DNA of 25,079 nucleotides, taken from contig NZ_JACSKA010000011.1 in assembly GCF_018617385.1 (NCBI RefSeq), positions 1-25,079 on the forward strand. The letters run 5' to 3'. Made by a program: the position numbers and the translations under genes. The stretch comes from Exiguobacterium sp018617385 (lineage in GTDB: Bacteria; Bacillota; Bacilli; Exiguobacteriales; Exiguobacteriaceae). Below the pieces are notes generated by a model that did no database searches, was not told the origin of the DNA, and saw only the letters and a list, made by a program, of their open reading frames with translations. Below, piece after piece: positions 6,840 through 16,000 of this stretch (within the stretch, counting starts at the first letter, position 1; each line of letters opens with the position of its first letter).

Positions 6840-7314
6840 GCTCTATATGACTTTTGCGTCAGGCAGCGTGGCGGAGCGTCTTCGAAAGGAACCGGGCGTC
6901 ATCGCGGCGAATGGACACGAAACGATTCTGCTCGCGGAAGGAGAGAAATCTCCGTTCAAGAGCGGCAAAGTGTTTGAGATTGAAGAGGCATCGGGCGAAT
7001 TCATGAAAAAAGGAAACATCTTATACGCGAACGTTCCAGCAGATGAGAATGCCCGCTCCCTGTTGTTTCACCACTTGTTGACGGAAAAGGCGCCACTCGG
7101 TGTCAGTCATGATGGGTTTTCGGCGTACCGACTCGGTGTCGACCCGGATGACAATCATGCCGTCGTCTTCATTCAATTCGCGTCTGGTGGGAAACACTTT
7201 CGTGATACGGCGGACTACGCAATCCTTGAAGACCGTTTGAAGCGAGCGGTCGAACAGCGCGGTGCAGGTCCCGTCATAAAACACTATGTCGTCAGTGAGT
7301 CAGATAATCTATAA
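6832..7314 (+). CDS. HmoB/TRAP-like protein with an antibiotic biosynthesis monooxygenase (ABM) fold
   Basis: The product is about 160 residues, cytosolic, without membrane segments. Its start MSKLYMTFASGS, the overall length and the ferredoxin-like C-terminal half (about 75-150, with FSAYRLGVDPDDNHAVVFIQF and a later helix) recall B. subtilis HmoB and staphylococcal TRAP, proteins with ABM-type domains. HmoB degrades haem; activity is not shown here, and this similarity is recalled, not computed. I chose TTG at 6832 because it restores the family-like N-terminus. It overlaps the dehydratase stop by eight bases, consistent with translational coupling. An ATG at 6847 is the alternative. Confidence 0.55.
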   Translation: MSKLYMTFASGSVAERLRKEPGVIAANGHETILLAEGEKSPFKSGKVFEIEEASGEFMKKGNILYANVPADENARSLLFHHLLTEKAPLGVSHDGFSAYRLGVDPDDNHAVVFIQFASGGKHFRDTADYAILEDRLKRAVEQRGAGPVIKHYVVSESDNL

Positions 7315-7347
7315 TAAAAGATAACGTCATGTTAGGGGAGGATTTTT

Positions 7348-7665
7348 ATGAACAAGAATTATTTCTGGTTGGGGATGGCTGCGGGTGCGGTAATCGGCGC
7401 AGCAGCATCACTTCTCCATAGCGAAACGCGCGATCAACAAGTGAGACAACTGAAAGGCATCAAGTCGAAGTTGAAATCATCGAACACGTCGACTGAGGCA
7501 CATGCGGTCGGTCTACAAGCGTCATCAAAAGGCAACTTGAAAGACCGTGTCATGGAATGGAAATCGCTTTACGAAGAAAACCAAGATACGATTCAAAACC
7601 TCGTCGAAGACGTGAAAGACTTAGTGGATGCGCTTCAAGAGGCTCGTCATAAAAATCAAATCTAA
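7348..7665 (+). CDS. YtxH-like small membrane-anchored protein
   Basis: This 105-residue protein starts with one Gly/Ala-rich membrane segment (about 6-24, FWLGMAAGAVIGAAASLL) followed by a charged helical tail with possible coiled-coil character (about 60-100). That layout is the YtxH/gas vesicle-like family pattern, whose function is unclear and often linked to stress regulons. GGGGAGG precedes the ATG. A hairpin terminator follows its stop codon. It may be transcribed alone or by read-through from the two genes before it. Confidence 0.7.
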   Translation: MNKNYFWLGMAAGAVIGAAASLLHSETRDQQVRQLKGIKSKLKSSNTSTEAHAVGLQASSKGNLKDRVMEWKSLYEENQDTIQNLVEDVKDLVDALQEARHKNQI

Positions 7666-7671
7666 TCACAG

Positions 7672-7700
7672 GTCCGGTGCATGCGCATCGGACTTTTTTT
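7672..7700 (+). terminator. Rho-independent terminator after the YtxH-like gene
   Basis: GTCCGGTGC (7672-7680) pairs with GCATCGGAC (7685-7693), one G-T pair, around an ATGC loop. Seven T follow at 7694-7700. Confidence 0.9.
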
Positions 7701-7750
7701 ATTTGCCAAAACCCTCGTACACCAATAAAAAAGGGAATGTTCTATCACAA

Positions 7751-7768
7751 ATGAATAAAAATACAATT
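7751..7768 (+). promoter_or_regulatory. ARG box 1 (arginine repressor operator)
   Basis: ATGAATAAAAATACAATT matches the ArgR/AhrC operator consensus (TNTGAATWWWWATTCANW) at all but a few positions. It lies just upstream of, and overlapping by two bases, the TTGACA of the argC promoter. Confidence 0.8.
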
Positions 7769-7796
7769 GACAGAATAAATATGCATATGGTTCAAT
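7767..7796 (+). promoter_or_regulatory. Probable promoter of the arginine operon
   Basis: A perfect TTGACA at 7767-7772 is followed after 18 bases by TTCAAT (7791-7796), a four-of-six match to the -10 consensus. A TATGGT at 7786-7791 is an alternative -10 with short spacing. The element is wedged between two ARG boxes, which supports it as the repressed promoter. Confidence 0.6.
7771..7788 (+). promoter_or_regulatory. ARG box 2 (arginine repressor operator)
   Basis: The segment contains AGAATAAATATGCA, which matches the ARG box core TGAATWWWWATTCA at 12 of 14 positions. It is centred 20 bp from ARG box 1, two helical turns, the usual spacing for paired boxes bound by one ArgR hexamer, and it covers the promoter spacer. 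Confidence 0.7.
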
Positions 7797-7824
7797 CATT
7801 TTATTCTTCTGAGGAGGTAGAGAG

Positions 7825-8850
7825 ATGATTACGTGTGGCATCGTCGGCGTAACAGGTTATGCCGGGTTGGAATTGTTAAAACTGATTGAGCAACATCCGA
7901 CTATCCGTTTAGAAAAAGTGATCAGCGACTCGAGCGCCGGGATGACCTTGTCGGAACTGTATCCGTGGTTACAGACAGGTCCGAAAATACTTGAGCCATT
8001 TCAAGCAGACGCTCTAGACGGGATTGATGTGTTGTTCCTTGCGACCCCGAGCGGCGTGTCTGCTGACTATATTCGACAGTTAGCATCTTTTCCTGGAGTG
8101 GTCATCGATTTGAGTGGGGACTTACGATTACCATCCGGCTTGTATGAAACATGGTACGGGAAGCCGCCTGTGACCGAAACGATTCAACGAGAAGCTGTCT
8201 ATGGATTGACCGAGTGGAATCGAGAGTTGTTGACGAAAGCGAAATGGATTTCGAATCCGGGTTGTTATGCGACCGCTGTCTCGCTCGCGTTATTGCCGTT
8301 CGTTCAGCACGATTGGATTGACCCGGCACACATCATCGTTTCGGCCTGCTCCGGAATCACGGGCGCTGGAAAAGGATTGAGCGAGAAGACTCATCATGCC
8401 AAATCGAATGAGAACGTGCAGTTATATAAGATTCACGCGCATCAGCACATCCCGGAAATCGAACAGACCTTGTTTCACATGGGTGGTACTGAAGCGACAG
8501 TCTCGATGTCGACGCATTTGCTGCCGATCAATCGTGGGATCATGGCGACCATCACAGTTCAACCGAACGATCACGTGTCAGAGGATGAATGGGTGAATCG
8601 TCTTCAAAACGCATATATGGATGAACCGTTCATTCGCGTGCAGCGGGGAGAGCCGGAAATCAAATCGACGGTCGGTTCGAATTACTGCGACCTCTGGGTG
8701 TACAAAGAAGAACGGACGCATCGACTGACTATCGTATCGGTCATCGACAATATGCAAAAAGGGGCGGCCGGGCAAGCCCTTCAAAATGCGAATGTTCGAT
8801 TCGGATTCGATGAGACGCTCGGACTATTGAATCAACCACAATACATTTAG
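7825..8850 (+). CDS. argC: N-acetyl-gamma-glutamyl-phosphate reductase
   Basis: This 341-residue cytosolic enzyme reduces N-acetylglutamyl phosphate to the semialdehyde with NADPH, the third step of ornithine synthesis. The N-terminal Rossmann motif GVTGYAGLELLKL (about 8-20) and the catalytic cysteine Cys147 in SNPGCYATA are visible, with HAHQHIPEIEQ further on. Length matches the family. GAGGAGG precedes the ATG. It is the first gene of the arginine operon, behind two ARG boxes, so arginine should repress it through ArgR/AhrC. Confidence 0.97.
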   Translation: MITCGIVGVTGYAGLELLKLIEQHPTIRLEKVISDSSAGMTLSELYPWLQTGPKILEPFQADALDGIDVLFLATPSGVSADYIRQLASFPGVVIDLSGDLRLPSGLYETWYGKPPVTETIQREAVYGLTEWNRELLTKAKWISNPGCYATAVSLALLPFVQHDWIDPAHIIVSACSGITGAGKGLSEKTHHAKSNENVQLYKIHAHQHIPEIEQTLFHMGGTEATVSMSTHLLPINRGIMATITVQPNDHVSEDEWVNRLQNAYMDEPFIRVQRGEPEIKSTVGSNYCDLWVYKEERTHRLTIVSVIDNMQKGAAGQALQNANVRFGFDETLGLLNQPQYI

Positions 8851-8861
8851 GAGGATGAAGC

Positions 8862-10079
8862 ATGATCGACATCATGGCGACCCAAAAACCGGGCATCGTA
8901 TCACCGAAAGGATTTCAAGCGTGCGGCATTCATGCGGGACTAAAACGAAAACGGAAAGATTTGGCGTTGCTCGTCTGTGAACGACCGGCGAGCGCGGCGG
9001 CCGTCTACACGACAAACCACTTTCAAGCCGCACCGATTCAAGTGACAAAAGCGTCATTAGCCGAAACAAACGGCTATCTTCGAGCTGTGTTAATCAATAG
9101 CGGGAACGCGAACGCCTGTACAGGAGACCAAGGGATGAAGGACGCCTACACGATGCGCGACATGACCGCAACACATATCGGTGTAAAACCGGAAGAAGTG
9201 GCAGTCGCTTCAACGGGCGTCATCGGTCAGCCACTTCCGATGATCCCGCTCATAAACGGGATTGGTCATCTGCAACCATCCAACACATGGGAAGATGGAC
9301 AGTCGTTCGCTGAAGCCATATTGACGACGGACACCGGGACGAAACAAACTAGCGTCCATTACAAAGAAGGAGAAGCGACCGTGACGATCTCAGGCGTCGC
9401 CAAAGGGTCGGGGATGATTCACCCGAATATGGCGACGATGCTCGGATTCGTGACGACAGATGCCGTCATCGCACCGGAATTGTTGCAACAGACGCTAAAG
9501 AAAAGTGTCGACGCCTCGTTCAATAACATCACGGTGGACGGGGATAGCTCGACGAACGATATGGTGCTCGTCATGGCGAGCGGAGCAGTAGAAATGGAAG
9601 AAATCAAAGAGGGGGCTTCCGCACACGTCGCGTTCCAACAGGCGTTGACAGATGTATGTTTAGAGCTTGCCAAAGCGATAGCGAAAGATGGGGAAGGAGC
9701 GACGAAACTCATCGAAGTGAAAGTCAGTGGCGCAACATCAGACCAAGAGGCCAGAATGATTGCCAAGCAAATCGTCGGGTCCTCCCTTGTGAAGACCGCG
9801 GTATATGGACAGGATGCCAACTGGGGACGAATCATTGCCGCAATCGGTGCCGTCCCGTTCCCGGTGAACGTGGAGGCGATCGATATTCAAATCGGGAGTC
9901 AACTTGTTTTAAAGGACAGCACGCCTGTCTGGTTTGATGAATCGTATGCGACCGAAGAGATGAGTCGGGACGTTGTCACCATCACGGTCGACTTGCATGA
10001 CGGGGAAGGGTTCGGTCAGGCATACGGATGTGATTTAACCTACGACTACGTCAAAATCAACGCGAGTTACCGGACATGA
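8862..10079 (+). CDS. argJ: Bifunctional ornithine acetyltransferase / N-acetylglutamate synthase
   Basis: ArgJ moves the acetyl group from N-acetylornithine to glutamate, closing the cyclic arginine pathway, and in bifunctional forms also uses acetyl-CoA. The 405-residue precursor has the self-cleavage motif KGSGMIHPNMATMLGF; cleavage is expected between Ala191 and the nucleophile Thr192, giving alpha and beta chains. Other family landmarks are SGNANACTG (80-88) and DGDSSTNDM. AGGAGG precedes the ATG. Its stop overlaps the argB start as ATGA. Whether the acetyl-CoA activity is retained cannot be judged by eye; no argA or argE is in the window. Confidence 0.96.
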   Translation: MIDIMATQKPGIVSPKGFQACGIHAGLKRKRKDLALLVCERPASAAAVYTTNHFQAAPIQVTKASLAETNGYLRAVLINSGNANACTGDQGMKDAYTMRDMTATHIGVKPEEVAVASTGVIGQPLPMIPLINGIGHLQPSNTWEDGQSFAEAILTTDTGTKQTSVHYKEGEATVTISGVAKGSGMIHPNMATMLGFVTTDAVIAPELLQQTLKKSVDASFNNITVDGDSSTNDMVLVMASGAVEMEEIKEGASAHVAFQQALTDVCLELAKAIAKDGEGATKLIEVKVSGATSDQEARMIAKQIVGSSLVKTAVYGQDANWGRIIAAIGAVPFPVNVEAIDIQIGSQLVLKDSTPVWFDESYATEEMSRDVVTITVDLHDGEGFGQAYGCDLTYDYVKINASYRT

Positions 10080-10855
10080 CGAAACGGAAAGTCATTAAAC
10101 TGGGGGGCAGTGTCTGGGATGTGATGACACCTTCGTACTTTGAAGAATGGCGGGTCTGGATGGAAGAAGGAAATGAACTGCTCATCGTCCATGGAGGCGG
10201 GCCGAAACTATCGGCATATTGCACGTCTCAACAAATTGAACCGTTGTTCTTGGACGGACGTCGCGTGACGACAGACGAGGTGTTGATCGGGGCTTGGCGT
10301 GTGTTGGCAGGGGAAATGCAGACGGACGTCGTGTCGACGCTCGCCCGATATAACATTGATGCGTTTGGTTTATCGGGGGTAGACGGGAGTGCGATTTTCG
10401 GTCAACCCCTGAATGGACTCGGGAAAGTCGGTGAGGTGATTTCGATTCGAAATGATGTGTTCGAACGGTTGATGGATTCCGGACATGTACCGGTTGTGAC
10501 ATCGGTGATTGCCGGCATGGATGGTCCGTTGAATTGTAATGGCGATGATTGTGCGGTGGCACTTGCCGTTTCGTTACAAGCGGATGAATTCGAACTATTG
10601 ACCAATGTGAACGGTATTCGCATACAAGGTGAATTTCAGACGACGCTAACTGAACGGGACATTCGGAAAGCTATCGCATCTGGAGAAATCGATGGAGGGA
10701 TGGTGCCGAAAGTAGAGGCGCTATTAGCAGCAGTGGCAGGTGGGGTCAAAAGTGCCCGTATCCGAGATGGTCGTGACGCGACGCTCGCAGGGACAAGATT
10801 ATGGGAGGGGAACTATGAATTCGCTGTTACCGACATACGGACCACGAACGATTGA
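10076..10855 (+). CDS. argB: Acetylglutamate kinase
   Basis: This 259-residue amino acid kinase phosphorylates N-acetylglutamate. It shows KLGGSVW (8-14), VHGGGPKLS (about 38-46), the substrate-binding DGRRVTTDEV and late motifs LTNVNGI and GGMVPKVEA. It starts in the ATGA overlap with argJ. The last 14 codons lie past the argD start codon (10815), so the C-terminal tail beyond about residue 243 (GTRLWEGNY...) is an extension not usual for short bacterial ArgB and is encoded by DNA that also encodes the argD N-terminus. The catalytic core is complete. Confidence 0.95.
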   Translation: MTKRKVIKLGGSVWDVMTPSYFEEWRVWMEEGNELLIVHGGGPKLSAYCTSQQIEPLFLDGRRVTTDEVLIGAWRVLAGEMQTDVVSTLARYNIDAFGLSGVDGSAIFGQPLNGLGKVGEVISIRNDVFERLMDSGHVPVVTSVIAGMDGPLNCNGDDCAVALAVSLQADEFELLTNVNGIRIQGEFQTTLTERDIRKAIASGEIDGGMVPKVEALLAAVAGGVKSARIRDGRDATLAGTRLWEGNYEFAVTDIRTTND

Positions 10856-11960
10856 GATCGCGCAGGCGAGTGGATCGTACGTGACGGATGTTTCAGGAAA
10901 GACGTACTTAGACTTTGTGATGGGCATTGCCGTGTGTGGGACGGGACATCGTCATCCATACGTGCAGCAGAAAATTGAAGATCAATTGAACCGGGTGTGG
11001 CATACGTCCAACCTCTATTTGATATCTGGTCAGCAGCGTGTCGCTGAAAAGTTGACGGACGGGACGCATCTGACACATGCCTTCTTTTGTAACAGTGGGA
11101 CGGAAGCGAACGAGGCGGCCTTTAAGTTAGTGCGAAAGTGGACGCAGAAGACAAAAATCATCACATTCACGCAGTCGTTTCATGGACGTACATTCGCCAT
11201 GCTCGGGGCGACTGGTCAAGAGAAAGTAAAACATGGATTCGGACCGATGGTGAGTGATTTTATTCATGCACCGTTCAACGACATGGATGCTCTCAACTGG
11301 ATCGATAACGAGACGTCTGCCATTTGGCTCGAGATTGTACAAGGCGAGGGCGGCGTCGTCGTCGCAGACGCATTGTGGTTGCAGGCGTTACAGGAAGCGG
11401 CTGACAAGCACGATGTCAAAATCGTCGTCGATGAAGTACAGACCGGGATCGCGCGTACAGGGACATGTTTCGCATACGAACAAACACCGCTCCGCCCTCA
11501 TGTCGTCACGTTGGCGAAAGGGTTGGGCAGTGGCATTCCGGTCGGCGCGATCTTGACGACGCCGGAAGCGGCGACGGTCTTTGGTCCTGGAAGTCACGGC
11601 TCGACCTTCGGTGGAAATCCAGTGGCGATGGCAGCGGCAGAAGCGACACTCGATGTCCTCCTCACACCAGAGTCTCTCAAGCATGTCACAGACATGGGGG
11701 ATTATTTGAAAGAAGGGCTCAGTCGCTTCGTGGACGGAGAACGCTTCGTCGAAGTGAGAGGACTTGGGCTGATGATTGGGCTTGTCTCGACAGAACCGGT
11801 AGCAGATTGGGTCACAGAATTGGCGGAGGTGGGGTTATTGGTCGTCATGGCGGGTCCACACGTCATCCGATTCCTGCCTTCCCTATTGGTCACAAAATCG
11901 GAGATCGACGAGGCATTGACGAAACTTGAACAAATCTTACAGAAGGAGGGCGTCGTATGA
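10815..11960 (+). CDS. argD: Acetylornithine aminotransferase
   Basis: The 381-residue PLP enzyme (class III aminotransferase) converts N-acetylglutamate semialdehyde to N-acetylornithine using glutamate. Visible landmarks are NSGTEANEAA (93-102), SFHGRT (121-126), VDEVQTGIARTG (205-216) with the cofactor Asp, and LAKGLGSGIP with the Schiff-base Lys235. The ATG at 10815 is preceded by GGGAGGGG inside the 3' end of argB; a longer frame to 10740 lies wholly inside argB and is rejected. Its stop overlaps the carA start (ATGA). Confidence 0.95.
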   Translation: MNSLLPTYGPRTIEIAQASGSYVTDVSGKTYLDFVMGIAVCGTGHRHPYVQQKIEDQLNRVWHTSNLYLISGQQRVAEKLTDGTHLTHAFFCNSGTEANEAAFKLVRKWTQKTKIITFTQSFHGRTFAMLGATGQEKVKHGFGPMVSDFIHAPFNDMDALNWIDNETSAIWLEIVQGEGGVVVADALWLQALQEAADKHDVKIVVDEVQTGIARTGTCFAYEQTPLRPHVVTLAKGLGSGIPVGAILTTPEAATVFGPGSHGSTFGGNPVAMAAAEATLDVLLTPESLKHVTDMGDYLKEGLSRFVDGERFVEVRGLGLMIGLVSTEPVADWVTELAEVGLLVVMAGPHVIRFLPSLLVTKSEIDEALTKLEQILQKEGVV

Positions 11961-13009
11961 ACGGAAGCATCAGCTTAATGAACGGAAAGCATTTTACAGG
12001 AACATGGGAGACGAGTGTGCGACACGCAAGTGGCGAAGTCGTATTCTTCACCGGGATGACGGGCTATCAAGAAGTGTTGACCGACCCATCATATGCTGGA
12101 CAAATCATCGCATTCACTTATCCGCTGATCGGACAATATGGACTGGAATCAGACGGGAGCGAAAGTGGTCGCATTCAAGTGGCCGGCGTCCTCGTGCAAT
12201 CACTTGCCGATGCCGGGGATCAGTCTGACTTAAAGGATTGGTTAGAGCAGGAAGGGATTCCGGTGCTGTCACAAGTCGATGTGCGTGCGCTCGTTCATGT
12301 GTTGCGTGATGAAGGCGATCAGTTTGGGATGATGGCAGAGGAGGCACATGAAACGTTGGACGTACCCGATATCACTCGGCTGACAGAGCGCGTCACAACA
12401 GCGTCTATCGTTCAGGAAGGGAACGGGGAGAAAGGACATGTCGTCTGTCTCGACTTTGGGGTGAAGGCGTCGATGATCGGGGAAATGGTGAAACGTGGAT
12501 ATCGTGTGACGAGTGTTCCGTACCATACGTCAAAAGAGGTCGTCGAAGGGTTGCGACCGGATGGAATTCTAGTAACGAACGGGCCCGGGGACCCGCGAGA
12601 CCATCTCGGGCAAATTGAAGTCATCCGGGAATTGGCATTATCGTATCCGACCCTCGGGATCTGCATGGGGCATCAACTGCTCGCACTCGCATTCGGTTGC
12701 AAGATTGAAAAGCAAACATACGGACATCGTGGTTCGAATCATCCGGTCCGAAACGTCAAGACGAACGACATATGGATGACGTCGCAAAACCACGGGTATG
12801 TGGTCGAGCGTATGAGTATCGAACAGAGTCCGCTTGAATTGCTGTATGAGAACGTGAACGATCACTCGGTGGAAGGGTTGATTCATCCGAATGCATCCAT
12901 TTTCACGACACAGTTCCATCCGGAGGCGAGTCCTGGACCAACGGACGCGCAGTCCGTCTTCGACCGTTTTGATGAAATGATTCAAGAAGGAGTGAACGTG
13001 TATGCATAA
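11957..13009 (+). CDS. carA: Carbamoyl phosphate synthase, arginine-type small (glutaminase) subunit
   Basis: CarA is the class I glutamine amidotransferase subunit that feeds ammonia to CarB. At 350 residues it has the N-terminal CPSase small domain with SGEVVFFTGMTGYQE (about 25-39), the TNGPGDP loop (207-213) and the triad Cys236 (LGICMGHQ), His321 and Glu323 (FHPEAS). AGAAGGAGG precedes the ATG, which overlaps the argD stop. Placement inside the arginine operon, instead of with pyr genes, indicates the arginine-specific enzyme, as in B. subtilis carA. Confidence 0.95.
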   Translation: MNGSISLMNGKHFTGTWETSVRHASGEVVFFTGMTGYQEVLTDPSYAGQIIAFTYPLIGQYGLESDGSESGRIQVAGVLVQSLADAGDQSDLKDWLEQEGIPVLSQVDVRALVHVLRDEGDQFGMMAEEAHETLDVPDITRLTERVTTASIVQEGNGEKGHVVCLDFGVKASMIGEMVKRGYRVTSVPYHTSKEVVEGLRPDGILVTNGPGDPRDHLGQIEVIRELALSYPTLGICMGHQLLALAFGCKIEKQTYGHRGSNHPVRNVKTNDIWMTSQNHGYVVERMSIEQSPLELLYENVNDHSVEGLIHPNASIFTTQFHPEASPGPTDAQSVFDRFDEMIQEGVNVYA

Positions 13010-16000
13010 AAAAGTACTCGTCATTGGTTCAGGACCAATCGTGATTGGGCAGGCCGCAGAGTTTGATTATTCCGGAACGCAGGCGTGCCAGGCGCTTCGT
13101 GAAGCCGGGTGTGAAGTCGTCTTATTGAACTCCAATCCTGCCACAATCATGACGGACCCAGGAATGGCGGACGCGACGTACATTGAAGCGATGACCGTTC
13201 AAAAAGCGACCGAGATCATTGAAAAAGAACGTCCGACGCACGTCCTCGCGACGGTCGGGGGACAGACAGCGTTGAACTTGGCCCTCGATCTCGAAGAAGC
13301 CGGCGTGTTGACCCAATATGGAATCGAACTACTCGGTACCTCTCTCGACACCATTCGTGACGGGGAAGACCGTGAGCGGTTCAAGCAAAAGATGGAGCTG
13401 TTGAACGAGCCGATTCCGACATCGACGACGATTGAGACGATTGAAGAACTGACAGCTTTCATTGAGACGACCGGTGTACCACTCATCGTCCGTCCGGCGT
13501 TCACGCTCGGTGGGACCGGTGGTGGGATTGCGATGACGGAGGATGAGGCGTATGCGATGGCACGTCGGGGTCTTGAAGCGAGTCCGATCTCACAATGTTT
13601 GGTCGAGAAGAGCATCGCTGGCTATAAAGAATTTGAATATGAGGTCATGCGTGACGCGTTCGGAACGTGCATCATCGTCTGCAACATGGAAAATATCGAT
13701 CCGGTCGGTGTGCATACGGGGGACTCCGTCGTGTTCGCCCCGGCCCAAACCTTATCGGACCAAATGCATCAGACGTTACGGAGCGCTGCATTTCGAATCG
13801 TATCCGAACTCGGTGTGATTGGTGGATGTAACATTCAGTTCGCAGTTCATCCGACGAAGTCAGAGTACTACGTGATTGAAGTCAATCCTCGTGTCTCTCG
13901 GAGCTCGGCACTCGCATCAAAAGCGACCGGCTATCCGATTGCCAAAATTGCGACACGTCTCGCTTTAGGTGAACCGTTAGATCGTTGTATCAATCCAATC
14001 ACAACGAATACGATGGCGAGCTTCGAACCGGCACTTGATTACATTACGGCGAAAGTACCCTGTTTCCCATTCGACTTGTTCGCGGAAACAGACCGCGCCC
14101 TCGGACCACAGATGAAGGCGACCGGTGAGAGTATGGCGATGGGGAAAACATTGGAAGAAGCGTTACAGAAGGCATGGCGTGGTGCCGGAATCGAACAGGC
14201 GCCGCTTTATCCGAAGTGGATGCGGGAAGCCGCGGTCGACGTCTTGATGGGTGAAGTCGAGGCGCCGACCGATCGTCGATTGCATGCTTGTCTCGCCTTG
14301 CTCGACCGTGAGTTGATGTCGGTCGATGCATTACAGCAGGTTACGGGCATCACCCCTCATTTCATTCACATGTTAAAACGACTCATTCAGACGACGAAGG
14401 AAGATTTGACGAATCCGGTCCAGTTGTTACAGGCGAAGCGACTTGGATTCACGGACGTGCAAATTGCCGACGTGATGCACATGCAAGCCGAGGAGATCAA
14501 GGTGCTCCGAGAAGCGGCCTCGATTCAACCGGTATATCAGATGATTGACACGTGTGCAGCTGAGTTTGAAAGTCGTACACCCTATTTCTACGGTACGTGG
14601 CATGGGACGTCTGAAGTGGAGCCGAGTGACAAACGGAAGGTGGCCATCATCGGAGCAGGTCCGATTCGAATCGGGCAGGGAATCGAGTTCGATTACAGTT
14701 CCGTTCATGCGGTCTGGGCCCTTCAAAAACGTGGTGTCGAAACGATCATGATCAACAACAACCCGGAGACCGTGTCGACGGACTTCTCGATTGCGGACAA
14801 ACTGTATGTCGAACCGCTGACGAGTGAAGACGTCATCCATGTGTTAGAAGCGGAAGGGTGCCGGGATGTCTTGATCCAGTTCGGTGGACAGACAGGGATT
14901 GCACTCGCTCATGAATTAGAAACGGCGGGGTATCACTTGCTCGGTGCGTCGGCAGACACCATCGACCAAATGGAAGACCGGGAACGTTTCTATCGATTCC
15001 TTGATTCGATTGAAGTCGAACACATCCCGGGTGAAGAAGTCACTTCCCCGACGCAGTTGCAGGAAGCGATCCAACAGTTAGGCTACCCATGTATCTTGCG
15101 CCCGTCCTACGTGATTGGAGGAAAGGGCATGTTACTCATTCATTCAGAGGAACAGTTAGCAGAGGTGTTACCGAACCTTGCCTATCCAACGCTAGTCGAC
15201 CAATATGTCGCAGGGCGTGAGCTTGAAGTGGATTGTGTGACAGATGGGGAAACGGTATATGTGCCCGTCGTCCTAGAACAAATCGAAGCGGCGGGTGTCC
15301 ATTCCGGAGACTCGACGATGGTCTTGCCGCCGGTCGAGACGAGTCTCTCGATTCAAGAGCAAGTGGAGTCGATTGCGAAACGAATCGGACGGGCGCTCGA
15401 TTATAAAGGAGCGCTGAACATTCAGTTCGTATTGAAGGAAGACACGATCTACGTCCTTGAAATCAATCCACGTGCGTCGCGGACCGTGCCGATTGTCAGC
15501 AAAGTGACGGGTGAACCGTTAATCGAATGGTCGACGTATGCGGCTTACGGTCTCGCATTGAACGATTTCGTTCCGACACATTCTTCGACATTGACGAACT
15601 ATGCCGTGAAGACCCCAATCTTTTCGAACGTCAAATTGCCGGGCGTCGACCCGATGACAGGTCCGGTCATGCGCTCGACAGGCGAGACGCTTCAGTTCAG
15701 TTCATCCCCATATGTGCCGGAGCGCTTCACGTATGACGCGCTGACGACACGGGTGATGGATCGTCCGCATCTTGTATTCGGGAAAGGGTTTGAACACGTC
15801 GGGGATACACCACTCGCAGACGTCAGTGATTTTCAAGATGTCGCCGTATTGTTCTCGGATGCCGTTGACGAACGAGCAGCACGTGAAATCGCCGTCCGCC
15901 ATCGTGTGCATATCATTTCGTCCAAACAGTTAGCTCAGTATTATCAGATGAGTCAGTCACGGACCGGCAATCCGGTGCAGTCGTTGCAATCCATTCAAAT

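Noticed and set aside
10740..10814. Upstream extension of argD from 10740
   Set aside because: The extra 25 residues lie within argB coding sequence, and a much better ribosome binding site precedes ATG 10815.
11465..11929. 154-residue frame inside argD
   Set aside because: Arg-rich out-of-frame shadow of argD; composition is that of a shifted coding sequence.
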